This document shows positions 7,722-15,822 of a stretch of DNA of 64,000 nucleotides, piece after piece. Where the stretch lies: assembly GCA_032334235.1 (NCBI GenBank), contig JAVSGI010000005.1:310001-374000 (forward strand). Direction: 5' to 3'. The notes below the pieces were generated by a model, which was given only the letters and a program-made list of their open reading frames with translations, was not told the origin of the DNA and made no database searches. Source of the DNA: Paracoccaceae bacterium Fryx2 (GTDB lineage Bacteria > Pseudomonadota > Alphaproteobacteria > Rhodobacterales > Rhodobacteraceae). A program made the position numbers and the translations under genes. Every line of letters starts with the position of its first letter. The stretch's first letter is position 1.

Positions 7722-9005
7722 ATGTTCGACTACGGCCACTTCAGGTTCGAGAACAAGCAGGCGCTTTTCGACACGTCGATCCGCTACTGGAACCCCGACA
7801 AGACGAAGTTCTGGCAGAACGCCGGGATCGACCTGGTGATCGGCCGCCGCGAGGGCTACTGCCTTTACGACATGGACGGGCGCCGCCTGATCGACCTGCA
7901 TCTGAACGGCGGCACCTACAACCTCGGCCATCGCCACCCCGAACTGGTGGAAACGCTGAAGGGCGCGCTGGACTATTTCGACATCGGCAACCACTGGTTT
8001 CCCTCGGTCGCCCGCGCGGCGCTTTCCGAGGCGCTGATCCGGGTCACGCCGGGGATGAAATATGTCGTCTATGGCGCGGGTGGCGCGGAAGCGGTTGATA
8101 TTGCGATAAAATCGGCACGCTATGCCACCAAGCGGCGCAAGATCGTGTCGATCATCAAGGGCTATCATGGCCATGGCGGGCTGTCGGTGGCGACCGGTGA
8201 CGAACGGTTCAGCAAGATCTTCCTGTCGGATCAGCCCGACACCTTCATCCAGGTGCCGTTCAACGACATCGGCGCGATGGAGCAGGCGCTGAAGGCGGGT
8301 GACATCGCGGCGCTGATCATGGAAACGATTCCCGCGACCTATGGCTTTCCCATGCCGAAGGAGGGCTATCTGGCCGCCTGCAAGGCGCTGTGCGAAAGAT
8401 ACGGCGCGCTCTACATCGCCGACGAGGTGCAGACCGGCATGTTGCGGTGCGGTCAGTTGTGGGGATGGCAGACTTACAACATCCAGCCCGACATCATGGT
8501 GGCCGCCAAGGGGCTTTCGGGCGGGCTTTACCCGATTTCGGCCTGCCTCGTGAACGAACGGGCCGGCGAGTGGCTGAACGAGGATGGCGCGGCCCACATC
8601 TCGACGGCGGGCGGGGCGGAACTGGGCTGCATCGTCGCGCACAAGGTGCTGGAGATGCTGCAGCGCCCGGAAATCATCGCCTCTATGGAGGCGGTGACCG
8701 AATTCTTCCGCGACGGCATGGCCGAGATGATGCAGCGCCATTCCGACATCTTCACCGGCGTGCGCCAGCGCGGCGTCGTGCTGGGGCTGGAGTTCAACCA
8801 TCCGCAGGGCGCGGTCTACGTCAGCCGGGCGCTTTACGAACACGGGGTCTGGGCCATCTTTTCCTCGCTCGACAAGCGGGTGTTGCAGTGGAAGCCGGGC
8901 GTGCTGCTGAGCCATGCGATGTGCCAGGAAATCATGGACCGCTTCGACGCCGCGATGCCGCGGGCGCGCGACCTGATCCGCGCCGCAGGCCAGAAGGGAG
9001 CCTGA
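7722..9005 (+). CDS. Class III aminotransferase-fold PLP enzyme, probable amino-alcohol phosphate phospho-lyase of the BMC
   Basis: PLP enzyme of 427 residues. The Schiff-base lysine is K263 in MVAAKGLSGGLYP, preceded by the cofactor Asp in IADEVQTG (D234). GAGGAEAVD near residues 118-126 is the phosphate-binding region. In RMM-type microcompartments the class III protein acts as a lyase on O-phosphorylated 1-amino-2-propanol, giving propionaldehyde, ammonia and phosphate; a kinase and an aldehyde dehydrogenase in this operon fit that role. A true transaminase is the alternative. The start follows GGGAGG at 7711. It is the first gene of the operon, and the dehydrogenase follows after 3 bases. 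Confidence 0.85.
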   Translation: MFDYGHFRFENKQALFDTSIRYWNPDKTKFWQNAGIDLVIGRREGYCLYDMDGRRLIDLHLNGGTYNLGHRHPELVETLKGALDYFDIGNHWFPSVARAALSEALIRVTPGMKYVVYGAGGAEAVDIAIKSARYATKRRKIVSIIKGYHGHGGLSVATGDERFSKIFLSDQPDTFIQVPFNDIGAMEQALKAGDIAALIMETIPATYGFPMPKEGYLAACKALCERYGALYIADEVQTGMLRCGQLWGWQTYNIQPDIMVAAKGLSGGLYPISACLVNERAGEWLNEDGAAHISTAGGAELGCIVAHKVLEMLQRPEIIASMEAVTEFFRDGMAEMMQRHSDIFTGVRQRGVVLGLEFNHPQGAVYVSRALYEHGVWAIFSSLDKRVLQWKPGVLLSHAMCQEIMDRFDAAMPRARDLIRAAGQKGA

Positions 9006-9008
9006 GCG

Positions 9009-10517
9009 ATGACCGATGTGCTGCTGACAGTCCCCGATGCGGTCTACGAACAGGCCAGGCTGAAGATCGAACGCTCGCGCTGGGCATCGGTGCGGTTCCA
9101 GAAGCTGGACCGTGCCGCCACGCAGCGCATCGTGCAGGCCGTGGCCGAGGCGGCCCATGGCAAGGCGCAGTTCTACGCCGAATGGGCGGTGCGCGAAACC
9201 GGCATGGGCGTGGTGGCGCACAAGCGGCAGAAGAACGAGGCCTGCTCGCGCGGGCTGGCGGAACTGTATGGGGCCGAGGATTTCGTGACGCCGCGGGTCG
9301 ATGCCGCGCGGAAGATCGTCGAACTGCCGCGCCCGGCCGGGGTGATCTTTGCGCTGATCCCGGTGACCAATCCGGTCGCCACGGTGTATTTCAAGACCAT
9401 GCTCGCGCTGATGACGCGCAATGCCATCATCCTGAGCCCGCATCCGGGCGCGCGCGAGGTCTGCGCCGACGCGGCCCGGGTGCTGTCTGACGCGGCGCGG
9501 GCGGTGGGTGCGCCGGACGGGGTGATCCAGGTGATCGAAGACCCGACGATTCCGCTGATCGAAAGGCTGATCGCGGATGAGCGGGTCGATCTGGTGATCG
9601 CGACGGGCGGCCCCGCGGTGGTGAAGGCGGCGTATCGGTCGGGCAACCCGGCCTTCGGGGTCGGGCCGGGCAACGCGCCGGTGCTGGTCGATGACAGTGC
9701 CGACCTGAAGCTGGCGGCACGGCGGATCGTGGCGTCGAAATCCTTCGACAACTCGATCCTTTGCACCAGCGAATCCACGCTGCTGGCCTTTGCTTCGGTG
9801 GCTGATGCCCTGCTTGCGGCGCTGAAGGCCGAGGGCGCGCATGTCTGCACACCCGCCGAAACCGGCAAGCTGCGCACGCTGCTGTTCAACGGGCAGGGTT
9901 TCAACCCCGCGATGATCGGCAAGGATGCCGCGATCATCGCCCGCGAGGCCGGTTTCGCCGCGCCGGGGGCCAGGATCCTGATCACGCCGGTCGATCTGGT
10001 GCAGCCCGAGGAAAAGCTGGTGCGCGAAAAGCTGTGCCCGGTGCTGGCCTTCGCCCGGGTGGGCGGCATGGATCAGGCGATCTCCTGCGCACGCTCGATG
10101 ATGCGGACCGCGGGGCGCGGCCATTCGGCGGCGATCCATTCGCATACCGAGGCGCATGTGATGGCCTTCGCCGCCGCATTGCCCGCGCTGCGCGTCGCGG
10201 TGAATGCCGGCTGTTCGCTGGGGTCATCGGGGTTCGAGACCAATCTGGGGCCGTCGATGACCATCGGCACCGGGTTCGCAGGCGGGTCTTCGCTTTCCGA
10301 CAACCTGACGCCGCATCACCTGCTGCAATTCGCCCGCATCGCCTACAACAAGGACGCCTCTGAAAGCTTCGGAAATTTCAGCGGGATGGACCCGCTGCAC
10401 CTGCCGCTGGCCGAACCGCGGGCGTTGCCCGCCCTGCGCGACACCGATCTGGAAGACCTGCGCCGCGAATTGCGCAAGATCATCCTCGAGGAGTTGAGCG
10501 CGGTTCGCGCGGCATGA
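9009..10517 (+). CDS. CoA-acylating aldehyde dehydrogenase of the BMC (PduP/EutE-like)
   Basis: Dehydrogenase of 502 residues expected to turn propionaldehyde, NAD+ and CoA into propionyl-CoA inside the compartment. The catalytic cysteine is C252 in FDNSILCTSES; FALIPVTNPVATV (about 114-126) and ATGGPAVV (198-205) line the cofactor site. The last 32 residues after ALPALRD form an extra amphipathic helix (DLEDLRRELRKIILEEL) absent from ordinary ALDHs, which looks like an encapsulation peptide placed at the C-terminus. The stop overlaps the next shell gene as ATGA. The BMC context and missing soluble-ALDH features favour acyl-CoA formation over free-acid formation. Confidence 0.9.
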   Translation: MTDVLLTVPDAVYEQARLKIERSRWASVRFQKLDRAATQRIVQAVAEAAHGKAQFYAEWAVRETGMGVVAHKRQKNEACSRGLAELYGAEDFVTPRVDAARKIVELPRPAGVIFALIPVTNPVATVYFKTMLALMTRNAIILSPHPGAREVCADAARVLSDAARAVGAPDGVIQVIEDPTIPLIERLIADERVDLVIATGGPAVVKAAYRSGNPAFGVGPGNAPVLVDDSADLKLAARRIVASKSFDNSILCTSESTLLAFASVADALLAALKAEGAHVCTPAETGKLRTLLFNGQGFNPAMIGKDAAIIAREAGFAAPGARILITPVDLVQPEEKLVREKLCPVLAFARVGGMDQAISCARSMMRTAGRGHSAAIHSHTEAHVMAFAAALPALRVAVNAGCSLGSSGFETNLGPSMTIGTGFAGGSSLSDNLTPHHLLQFARIAYNKDASESFGNFSGMDPLHLPLAEPRALPALRDTDLEDLRRELRKIILEELSAVRAA

Positions 10518-11119
10518 TCATGGCAACGCTCCGCTCCTTCATCTTTCTGGACCAGTTGCAGCCGCAGACGCTGTGTTCGCTGGGTTCGTGGATCCGGGGG
10601 TCGCTGCCGCGCCGCAACATGGCCGCACAGATCATCGAGGTGGCTCCCGGCATCGACATCGAGGCGCTGACCGATGTCGCCCTGAAGGCGGCCAACGTGC
10701 AGGGCGGCATTCTGGTGGTCGAACGCCAGTTCGGGTATCTTGAGATCCACGCGCGCGATGTCTCGGCGGTGAAGGCGGCGGCGGCGGCGGTGCTGGCCGT
10801 TCTGGGCAAGCGCCCCGACGAGGCGATGCCGCCGAAGATCCTGTCGTCGAAGATCATCAGCCGGATCGACCCGGGCCATGCCTTCCTGATCAACCGCAAC
10901 AAGGGCGGTTCGATGCTGCTGGCGGGCGAAAGCCTGTTCGTGCTGGAAACCGAACCGGCGGCCTATGCCATCCTCGCCTGCAACGAGGCGGAAAAGGCGG
11001 CCAACATCAAGATCGTGGACTATCGGATGATCGGCGCGACCGGGCGGCTGTATTTGTCGGGCACCGAAGCCGAGGTCAGGGCGGCGGCCGGGGCCGCGCA
11101 TCAGGCATTGGGGGCATAG
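10514..11119 (+). CDS. Tandem-domain BMC shell protein (BMC-T), first copy
   Basis: Shell protein of 201 residues with two BMC domains, expected to form trimers that tile like hexamers. Domain 1 spans about residues 35-100 (QIIEVAPGIDIEALTDVALK ...) and domain 2 about 110-200 (EAEKAANIKIVDYRMIGATG ...). The N-terminal segment LRSFIFLDQLQP precedes the first domain, as in circularly permuted BMC-T proteins. A second paralogue at 12124 shares the LxPQ segment, the VERQFGxLEIH strand and the NRNxxxSMxLxGE loop. It overlaps the dehydrogenase by 4 bases. ATGs at 10514 and 10520 are both possible starts. Confidence 0.92.
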   Translation: MIMATLRSFIFLDQLQPQTLCSLGSWIRGSLPRRNMAAQIIEVAPGIDIEALTDVALKAANVQGGILVVERQFGYLEIHARDVSAVKAAAAAVLAVLGKRPDEAMPPKILSSKIISRIDPGHAFLINRNKGGSMLLAGESLFVLETEPAAYAILACNEAEKAANIKIVDYRMIGATGRLYLSGTEAEVRAAAGAAHQALGA

Positions 11120-11120
11120 C

Positions 11121-11519
11121 ATGGCATTGGATGCATCGGTCGATCTGCGGGCACTGGTGCGCGAGGTGCTGCGCGAAACGATGGCGGCACGGGCGGCCCC
11201 CGCAGGCGGGGTGCAGGCGGTCAGCATTGCCTGCGACGCCGACCTGCAGGCGTTCCTTGTGCGTCTGGCTGCCCCCGGCACCATCGAGGCGGTGCGGTCG
11301 GGGGCGCTGAGATTCACCCTTGCGGCGGGGCAGGCGGGCCATGGCCTTGCCGTTCCCGCCGCCCCGGCCACGGGCGCGATGGAGGGCGTGATTTCCGAAC
11401 GCCGCCTGCAGGGCATCGCCGCGGGCAGCACGCTGACCCTTGCCGCAGGTGCCGTGCTGACCCCGATGGCCCGGGATGTCGCCCGCCGCCTCGGGCTCAG
11501 GATCGAAAGGATGCGATGA
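11121..11519 (+). CDS. Small BMC-operon protein of unknown function with encapsulation-peptide-like N-terminus
   Basis: Protein of 132 residues that I cannot assign to a characterised family. Residues 6-22 ([17 protein letters not shown]) resemble the short amphipathic helices that target cargo into microcompartments. A small alpha/beta-looking core follows (about 30-75). The C-terminal 45 residues ([10 protein letters not shown] ... [18 protein letters not shown]) resemble by eye the N-terminal motif of EutQ-type and some other BMC accessory proteins. It sits between two shell genes, 1 base after the first and overlapping the BMC-P start by 4 bases, so it is surely co-expressed with the shell. 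It may be a lumen scaffold or assembly factor, but no activity can be read from it. Confidence 0.75.
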   Translation: MALDASVDLRALVREVLRETMAARAAPAGGVQAVSIACDADLQAFLVRLAAPGTIEAVRSGALRFTLAAGQAGHGLAVPAAPATGAMEGVISERRLQGIAAGSTLTLAAGAVLTPMARDVARRLGLRIERMR

Positions 11520-11764
11520 TGATCAAGGCCACCGTCACCGGGCGGATCTGGTCCACCAAGAAGGTCGCAGAAGTGCCTGCCGGGTCCATCCTGGAAGTGC
11601 AGCTCGATGGCACCAGCAGCACGATGCTGGCCTTCGACCCGCTGGGCTGCGGCATCGGCGAAAAGGTCATCGTCGCCACCGGATCGGTCGCGGCCTCGTG
11701 GTTCGCGGACAAGTCGCCGCCGATCGACGCGCTGATCATCGGGTCGATCGACGACCCGGCCTGA
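11516..11764 (+). CDS. BMC-P pentameric vertex protein (EutN/CcmL family)
   Basis: Vertex protein of 82 residues, the normal size for the family. It shows the EutN/CcmL pattern: an initial strand [14 protein letters not shown], a central [18 protein letters not shown] block and a terminal DALIIGSID strand. Pentamers of such proteins close the corners of the shell. It is the only BMC-P gene in the window. The start overlaps the stop of the unknown protein (two consecutive ATGs at 11516 and 11519). Confidence 0.95.
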   Translation: MMIKATVTGRIWSTKKVAEVPAGSILEVQLDGTSSTMLAFDPLGCGIGEKVIVATGSVAASWFADKSPPIDALIIGSIDDPA

Positions 11765-11811
11765 CAAGACCGCCGCAGTTCACCCAACCCCACGTCACCA
11801 AGGAGGATACC

Positions 11812-12096
11812 ATGTCTGGCAATGCACTCGGAATGATCGAAACCAGGGGCTATGTCGCGGCGCTGGCTGCGGCGGATGCGATGGTCAAGGCGGCCAACGT
11901 CACCATCATCGGGCGCGAGGAGGTCGGTGACGGGCTGGTTGCCGTGGTGATCTCGGGCGATGTCGGCGCGGTGAAGGCGGCTACCGAGGCCGGGGCCGAA
12001 GTGGCGGGTCAGGTCGGCACCGTGGTGTCGGTGCATGTGATCCCGCGGCCCCATGCCGACGTGTCGAAGTTCTTCACCTCGGGCAGCGGCAAGTAA
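11812..12096 (+). CDS. BMC-H hexameric shell protein
   Basis: Major shell protein of 94 residues with a single canonical BMC domain: [20 protein letters not shown] at the start, [20 protein letters not shown], then [14 protein letters not shown] and the terminal [10 protein letters not shown] strand. Hexamers form the facets. A perfect AAGGAGG ribosome site precedes the ATG, stronger than those of its neighbours, which fits the need for many copies. It is the only single-domain hexamer gene in the locus. Confidence 0.97.
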   Translation: MSGNALGMIETRGYVAALAAADAMVKAANVTIIGREEVGDGLVAVVISGDVGAVKAATEAGAEVAGQVGTVVSVHVIPRPHADVSKFFTSGSGK

Positions 12097-12123
12097 CGGG
12101 CCGGGTGGCAGGGGGCTGATGCC

Positions 12124-12777
12124 GTGGCAAGCACCGGGACGCAGGCAAGGGGCGACCTGCGGGTCTATCTGACGCTGGAGGACCTGCAACCGCAGTTCGC
12201 GGCCTATCTGGGCACGCCGACCCGTGCGCGGGGCTACCCGCCCTTTGCGGGCCAGCACGCGCTGATCATCGAGGTTGCGCCCGGCCTGATGATCGAACGG
12301 GTGATCGACCTCGCGCTGAAGGCCGACCCCGATCTGGAACCGGGCATCCTGTTCGTCGAACGCCAGTTCGGCATTCTGGAGATTCACGGCAGCGACAAGG
12401 GCCGTCTGCTGCAGGCCGGGCAGGCGATGCTGGCCGGGCTGGGCCTCGATGCCGAAGCGGCGCTGGCGGCGACGATCCTTTACACCGACGTGATCGAGGA
12501 CATTGCCGATCAGCACGCGGTGATCATCAACCGCAACCGCCAGGCCTCGATGGTGCTGCCGGGCGAGACCCTGCTGATCGCAGAGATGGTTCCGGCGCTT
12601 TATGCGGCACTTGCGGCCAATGCGGCGGAAAAAGTTGCGCCGGGTCTGACATTGGTCGATGTGCAGATGATCGGCGCGGCGGGCCGGCTGTACATGTCGG
12701 GCAGCACTGCCGATGTGGAAAGGGGCCTGGCCGAAATCGGGCGGGTTCTGGGCGCGATCAGGGGGCGGGCAGGCTGA
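12124..12777 (+). CDS. Tandem-domain BMC shell protein (BMC-T), second copy
   Basis: Paralogue of the protein at 10514, 217 residues, with two BMC domains (about 45-110 and 115-210) and an N-terminal LRVYLTLEDLQP segment typical of the permuted form. Conserved blocks include LFVERQFGILEIHGSD and IINRNRQASMVLPGE. The best start is GTG at 12124; the ATG at 12119 is out of frame. Together with one BMC-H, one BMC-P and the other BMC-T it gives a four-protein shell, the same inventory known for the mycobacterial RMM compartment. Confidence 0.9.
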   Translation: MASTGTQARGDLRVYLTLEDLQPQFAAYLGTPTRARGYPPFAGQHALIIEVAPGLMIERVIDLALKADPDLEPGILFVERQFGILEIHGSDKGRLLQAGQAMLAGLGLDAEAALAATILYTDVIEDIADQHAVIINRNRQASMVLPGETLLIAEMVPALYAALAANAAEKVAPGLTLVDVQMIGAAGRLYMSGSTADVERGLAEIGRVLGAIRGRAG

Positions 12778-12804
12778 GGCGGCGGTGGCCGAAAAGGCCG
12801 GACG

Positions 12805-13842
12805 ATGGGGAAGCGGAACGTGACGGATTTTGACCATCCTGGCCATGATGCGCAACTGGCGGCCCTGCTGGAGCTTGCCATCGCCGCGACGGGGCATTTC
12901 GCCCTGCCGCCCGGACTGGATGTCCGGCTGATCAACCTGTCGGAAAACGCCACCTATGCGGTGCGGGCCACCGACGGGCAACGCTGGGCGCTGCGCATCC
13001 ACCGCGACGGCTATCACTCGCGCCGGGCCATCGCGTCGGAATTGGCGTGGCTGCAGCATCTGCGCACCAGCGGGGTGGTGGTGACGCCCGCGCCGGTGCC
13101 GGGAAAGGATGGCGAGATCATCCAGACCGTCGGACATCCGCGCATGAAGAACCCGCGCCATGTCGTTCTTTCGCAATGGGAAACCGGCACAGAGCCCGGA
13201 ATCGGCGAAGACCTGTCGCGCCCCTTTGAACATCTGGGCGAGGTGACGGCGCGGATGCACCGCCACACCCGCGACTGGCAGCGCCCCACATGGTTCACCC
13301 GGCCGACCTGGAACTTCGAGACCGCGCTGGGCGAGGCCGCGCCCCATTGGGGGCGCTGGCGCGACGGGATCGGGGTCGATGCCGAAAAGGCCGCCCTGTT
13401 CGCCCGAACGGTCGATCTGATCGGGCGGCGGCTGGCGGCCTACGGGCAGGACCAGAGCCGCTTCGGGCTGATCCACTGCGACCTGCGGCTGGCCAACCTG
13501 CTGATCGACGGCGAAGAGGTCAAGGTGATCGACTTCGACGACTGCGGCTTCAGTTGGTACATGTATGACGCGGCCACGCCGGTGTCGTTCTACGAACACG
13601 AACCGCAGGTGCCCGACCTGATCGAAAGCTGGAAGACCGGCTACCGCAAGGTGCTTGATCTGCCCGCCGCCGACGAGGCCGAGATTCCGACCTTTGTCAT
13701 GCTGCGGCGCCTGCTGCTGGTGGCCTGGATCGGGTCTCATGCCGAAACCGATCTGGCCCGGTCGATGGGCCTGCCCTACACCGAGGGGGCTGCCGGGCTG
13801 TGCGACGCCTATCTTTCGGCCATGGGGAGGGGACATGCCTGA
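12805..13842 (+). CDS. APH-fold phosphotransferase, probable amino-alcohol kinase of the BMC pathway
   Basis: Kinase of 345 residues with the aminoglycoside/choline phosphotransferase fold. The catalytic loop HCDLRLANLLI and the metal-binding DFDDCGFSWYMYD lie around residues 225-255, and an ALRIHRDGYHS ATP-lysine region is near residue 65. In RMM-type loci the homologous enzyme phosphorylates (S)-1-amino-2-propanol, which primes it for the PLP lyase. The gene follows the second BMC-T by 27 bases and overlaps the LuxR-type gene by 8. Other substrates such as ethanolamine or homoserine-like alcohols remain possible. Confidence 0.88.
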   Translation: MGKRNVTDFDHPGHDAQLAALLELAIAATGHFALPPGLDVRLINLSENATYAVRATDGQRWALRIHRDGYHSRRAIASELAWLQHLRTSGVVVTPAPVPGKDGEIIQTVGHPRMKNPRHVVLSQWETGTEPGIGEDLSRPFEHLGEVTARMHRHTRDWQRPTWFTRPTWNFETALGEAAPHWGRWRDGIGVDAEKAALFARTVDLIGRRLAAYGQDQSRFGLIHCDLRLANLLIDGEEVKVIDFDDCGFSWYMYDAATPVSFYEHEPQVPDLIESWKTGYRKVLDLPAADEAEIPTFVMLRRLLLVAWIGSHAETDLARSMGLPYTEGAAGLCDAYLSAMGRGHA

Positions 13843-14182
13843 ACCGGCCAGACCCGCCATCGGCCTGCCACGGCAGCGGGCGGCGCGGGATCTGCGCGAC
13901 GCCCGCCCTGCGCTGACGGTTGTGGCGCCCGGCCGCCGCGATTTCGGGGCGGTGCGCGACCTTGGCTATGCGCCCAACCCCCATGCGCTGGAAGGGCGGC
14001 ATCTGGAGGTCGCGCAACTGGTGGCGCTGGGGCTGGCCGACAAGGAAATCGCGCATGTGCTGGCCATCAGCCAGGGCACGGTCAAGGGCCATGTGTCGAC
14101 GATCCTGCGGCTGCTGGGCCTTTACCGCCGCACCCAGATCTGCCGCTATGTCCACGAGGCCGGGCTGTTCCCGGCGACGTAG
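13835..14182 (+). CDS. Short LuxR-type HTH protein at the end of the BMC operon
   Basis: Protein of 115 residues whose C-terminal half is a LuxR/FixJ-type HTH (LEVAQLVALGLADKEIAHVL then ISQGTVKGHVSTILRLL, about residues 50-100). The N-terminal 45 residues are basic and Pro/Ala-rich, with no receiver or ligand domain. The start at 13835 lies inside the kinase gene (8-base overlap), so it is translated with the operon and may be an autoregulator. It ends 39 bases before the convergent dehydrogenase gene. An alternative is that it is a remnant of a larger two-component regulator. Confidence 0.75.
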   Translation: MPEPARPAIGLPRQRAARDLRDARPALTVVAPGRRDFGAVRDLGYAPNPHALEGRHLEVAQLVALGLADKEIAHVLAISQGTVKGHVSTILRLLGLYRRTQICRYVHEAGLFPAT

Positions 14183-14221
14183 GCCCGCCCCCCCCGCCGG
14201 GCCACCCCGCCCGGGCCCGCG

Positions 14222-14992
14222 TCAGGCCTGCGCCAGCGCCTCGAGGCTTTCCGGCAGGATCTGGCCGCCGTCGACGATGATGGTCTGCCCGGTGACATAG
14301 CCCGCCTCGCGCGAGGCGAAGTAGAGCGCGGCATGGCCGATGTCGGCCACCGTGCCCAACCGCTTGAGCGGCACAGAGGCCGCCATTGACGCCTGATATT
14401 CCGCCCCCATGCCCTCCAGCCCCTCGGTGATGATGTTGCCCGGCATCACGGCGTTGACGGTGATGCCGTATTTCGCCAGCTCGATGCAGGCGGTGCGCAT
14501 GAAGCCAAGCTGCCCCGCCTTCGAGGCGCCGTAATGCGTCCAGCCGGGGTAGCCGGTCACCGGGCCGGTGATCGACGAGGTGATCACGATCCGCCCCTGA
14601 TCCGAGGCGCGCAGATGCGGAATGGCCGCCCTCACGCTGTGGAAGGTGCCCTTGAGGTTGGTGTCGATCACCTCGTCCCATTGGTCAGAGGTCATCTCCT
14701 CGAGCCGGGCGGGGGGGAAGATGCCCGCATTGGCGCAGAGCACGTCAAGCCCGCCATGCTGTGCCACCACCGCCGCCATCGCCGCCTCCATGCTTTCCAG
14801 CGAGGTGACATCGCCCGCAAGGCCGATGGTGCCATGGCCGATCTCGGCGGCAGCGGCCTCGGCCTGATCGCGGTTCCTGGACAGGATGGCGACCCGCGCC
14901 CCGGCCTCGGCAAAGACCTGCGCGATGCCCTTGCCGATGCCCTTGCTGCCGCCTGTGACCAGCACGGAACGGCCCTTGAGTGATGCAGACAT
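14222..14992 (-). CDS. Short-chain dehydrogenase, probable 1-amino-2-propanol dehydrogenase (aminoacetone reductase)
   Basis: Classical SDR of 256 residues. The NAD(P)-binding TGGSKGIGKG is at about residues 13-22, NAG is at 89-91, the catalytic Ser is in VITSSITG and YxxxK reads YGASK. RMM-type loci carry an SDR that interconverts aminoacetone and (S)-1-amino-2-propanol; its position next to the kinase/lyase operon supports the same role here (inference). GGGAGGA precedes the ATG. It is the last gene of a minus-strand run that starts at 22532 and includes the Pot-like transporter, so its transcripts converge with the BMC operon. Confidence 0.85.
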   Translation of the reverse strand: MSASLKGRSVLVTGGSKGIGKGIAQVFAEAGARVAILSRNRDQAEAAAAEIGHGTIGLAGDVTSLESMEAAMAAVVAQHGGLDVLCANAGIFPPARLEEMTSDQWDEVIDTNLKGTFHSVRAAIPHLRASDQGRIVITSSITGPVTGYPGWTHYGASKAGQLGFMRTACIELAKYGITVNAVMPGNIITEGLEGMGAEYQASMAASVPLKRLGTVADIGHAALYFASREAGYVTGQTIIVDGGQILPESLEALAQA

Positions 14993-15003
14993 GAAATCCT
15001 CCC

Positions 15004-15819
15004 CTATTCGTCTGAAACCGCCCGCCGCGCCCGGCGGGTTGCCAGGATCAGGGCATAGCCGCCGACCAGCACCAGCACCGCGACCAGTGTCGAAACCGTG
15101 CCCAGCACCGGAACCCCGGGCGTGTAGCCCGCCACCATCTTGGCATAGAGATATTCGGGCACCGTCGTGTCGGCCCCCGTGGTGTAAAGCGACAGCGGAA
15201 AGTTGCCCCAGGACAGCAGGAACGCGAACAGCGCGCCCGAGAACAGGCCGGGGAACAGCACCGGCAGCGTCACCTCGCGCAGCACCTGCCAGCGCGTCGC
15301 GCCCAGATCATAGGCGGCCTCCTCCAGCGCCGGATCGAAACTGTAGACCTGAATCGAGATCACCAGCGTGACCACCGGCACGATCCACACCAGATGGGCA
15401 AAGACCGCCGTCTGCCACGACATCTGCAACCCCAGCGCGTTGAACCACAGCAGAAGCGCAAGCCCCAGCACCGATTGCGGAAAGAAGATCGGCAGCAGGA
15501 TCAGCTTCTGGTAGGCAGACCGCCCGCGCCAGTCATACCGCGCGAAGGCCAGCGCGCCAAAGAACGCCAGCGTGACCGCCACCACCGTCACGCACAGCGC
15601 GATGGTGACGGAAGTGGTCAGCAACTGCCGGATCTCGAACGAGGCAAAGGTCTTGCGCCACCAGTCCAGCCCGTATTTCGCGATCGGGAACTGGAAATAG
15701 CGGCTGGCGGTGAAGGACGCCAGCATGATGCAGACCGTCGGAATGTAAAGGAACACCAGCACCGCGAGGGTCCAGGCGGTGATCAGGGCGTGGCGCAGGC
15801 GCTGGCCTTTGTCGGACAT
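15004..15819 (-). CDS. ABC transporter permease (PotC-like)
   Basis: Inner-membrane permease of 271 residues with about six hydrophobic segments and an EAA loop (EEAAYDLGATRWQVLREVTLP, near residues 170-190). It belongs to the spermidine/putrescine-type group. It lies 11 bases before the SDR gene and 3 bases after its partner permease, in the order ATPase, PotB-like, PotC-like. The gene context suggests import of a small cationic amine such as an amino alcohol rather than polyamines, but the ligand is unproven. Confidence 0.9.
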   Translation of the reverse strand: MSDKGQRLRHALITAWTLAVLVFLYIPTVCIMLASFTASRYFQFPIAKYGLDWWRKTFASFEIRQLLTTSVTIALCVTVVAVTLAFFGALAFARYDWRGRSAYQKLILLPIFFPQSVLGLALLLWFNALGLQMSWQTAVFAHLVWIVPVVTLVISIQVYSFDPALEEAAYDLGATRWQVLREVTLPVLFPGLFSGALFAFLLSWGNFPLSLYTTGADTTVPEYLYAKMVAGYTPGVPVLGTVSTLVAVLVLVGGYALILATRRARRAVSDE

Positions 15820-15822
15820 GGT

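Noticed and set aside
7626-10157. 843-codon open frame on the minus strand
   Set aside because: Antisense to the PLP enzyme and ALDH, both of which have clear catalytic motifs; the antisense translation is His/Arg/Gln-rich noise.
11497-13860. 787-codon open frame on the minus strand across the shell genes
   Set aside because: Opposite to four recognisable genes; no family character.
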